Source: Beaufortia kweichowensis (lineage: Eukaryota; Chordata; Actinopteri; Cypriniformes; Gastromyzontidae). Taken from it: 64,000 nt of DNA. Under the pieces are notes generated by a model. The model was not told where the DNA came from. It made no database searches and saw nothing but the letters and a program-made list of their open reading frames with translations. Position numbers and translations under genes: made by a program. Positions 63,828 to 64,000 of this stretch are shown here, piece after piece. Every line of letters begins with the position of its first letter. The stretch's first letter is position 1. The stretch spans positions 3,977,001 to 4,041,000 of the forward strand of contig CM032815.1 in NCBI GenBank assembly GCA_019155185.1, given 5' to 3'.

Positions 63828-64000
63828 CTCCATCGGTGATACTATGAACCCCACACTTTTATTGACTTCACGCCTGTTTGAGTTTTCCCTAAAGGACTGT
63901 ACAACAAGGAATGACACAGCGTTCAATTCAGTCTTCAGGAAATTATTTTTTCTGCCGTAAATAAGTTGATGAAATATATTAGGTTGTAATTGATGGATAT

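Larger units (their letters stand above)
58560..64000. other. Non-coding upstream region, distal part
   Basis: No gene recognised. 59.25-60.5 and 60.9-61.6 kb look like single-copy DNA. The far right holds octamer-like and nuclear-receptor-like motifs described separately. A gene or distal robo promoter just beyond the edge cannot be excluded. Confidence 0.45.

Noticed and set aside
1..64000. CRISPR arrays, operons, prophage or plasmid genes
   Set aside because: The tandem repeats lack uniform repeat-spacer structure, and the coding pattern, introns and repeat content are vertebrate.

Overview
The window looks like teleost fish nuclear DNA, most probably from a cyprinid (zebrafish, carp or goldfish group). 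It is A+T-rich and almost free of coding sequence. It is full of repeats that are common in cyprinid genomes: a tRNA-derived SINE, palindromic MITEs, a 'GTTGCTAGGGTGTTCT' minisatellite family, and dense CA, GA, TA and ATCT microsatellites. Nothing bacterial, viral or operon-like was seen. The species assignment is inference from repeat content recalled from general knowledge.

I can support one protein-coding gene, on the minus strand: the 5' end of a Roundabout (Robo) axon-guidance receptor. Coding exon 1 (24586-24649) carries the start codon and a signal peptide. Coding exon 2 (13775-14101) encodes the first immunoglobulin domain, which in this family is the main Slit-binding domain. Both exons have canonical GT/AG borders and join in phase 1, with a 10.5 kb intron between them. 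The paralogue is most likely robo3, from residues just before and inside Ig1, but robo1 is not excluded. The later exons (Ig2 onward) were not found and should lie beyond base 1.

Layout: 1-13774 is the intron after exon 2; 13775-14101 is exon 2; 14102-24585 is the intron between exons 1 and 2; 24586-24649 is coding exon 1; about 24650-25250 is the 5'UTR and promoter region, with a CpG-rich core; about 25250-64000 is non-coding DNA upstream of the gene. That last part would instead be a first intron if a more distal promoter exists.

The most interesting non-coding observations are: (1) a family of palindromic elements flanked by TTAA, with termini CCTGNTAACTGTCAC, present in at least four copies plus a fragment; one copy appears to be split by an LTR-like segment; (2) a segmental duplication (about 56.4 and 58.3 kb) in which one copy contains a 236-bp MITE and the other keeps the empty site; (3) four CTCF-like motifs within 2.6 kb at 55.9-58.6 kb, overlapping that duplicated region, about 31 kb upstream of the start codon; and (4) a perfect GGGTCATGACCC nuclear-receptor-type palindrome near a TATA-like box at the right edge. 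I found no new protein-coding system, CRISPR array or RNA gene that I could defend.
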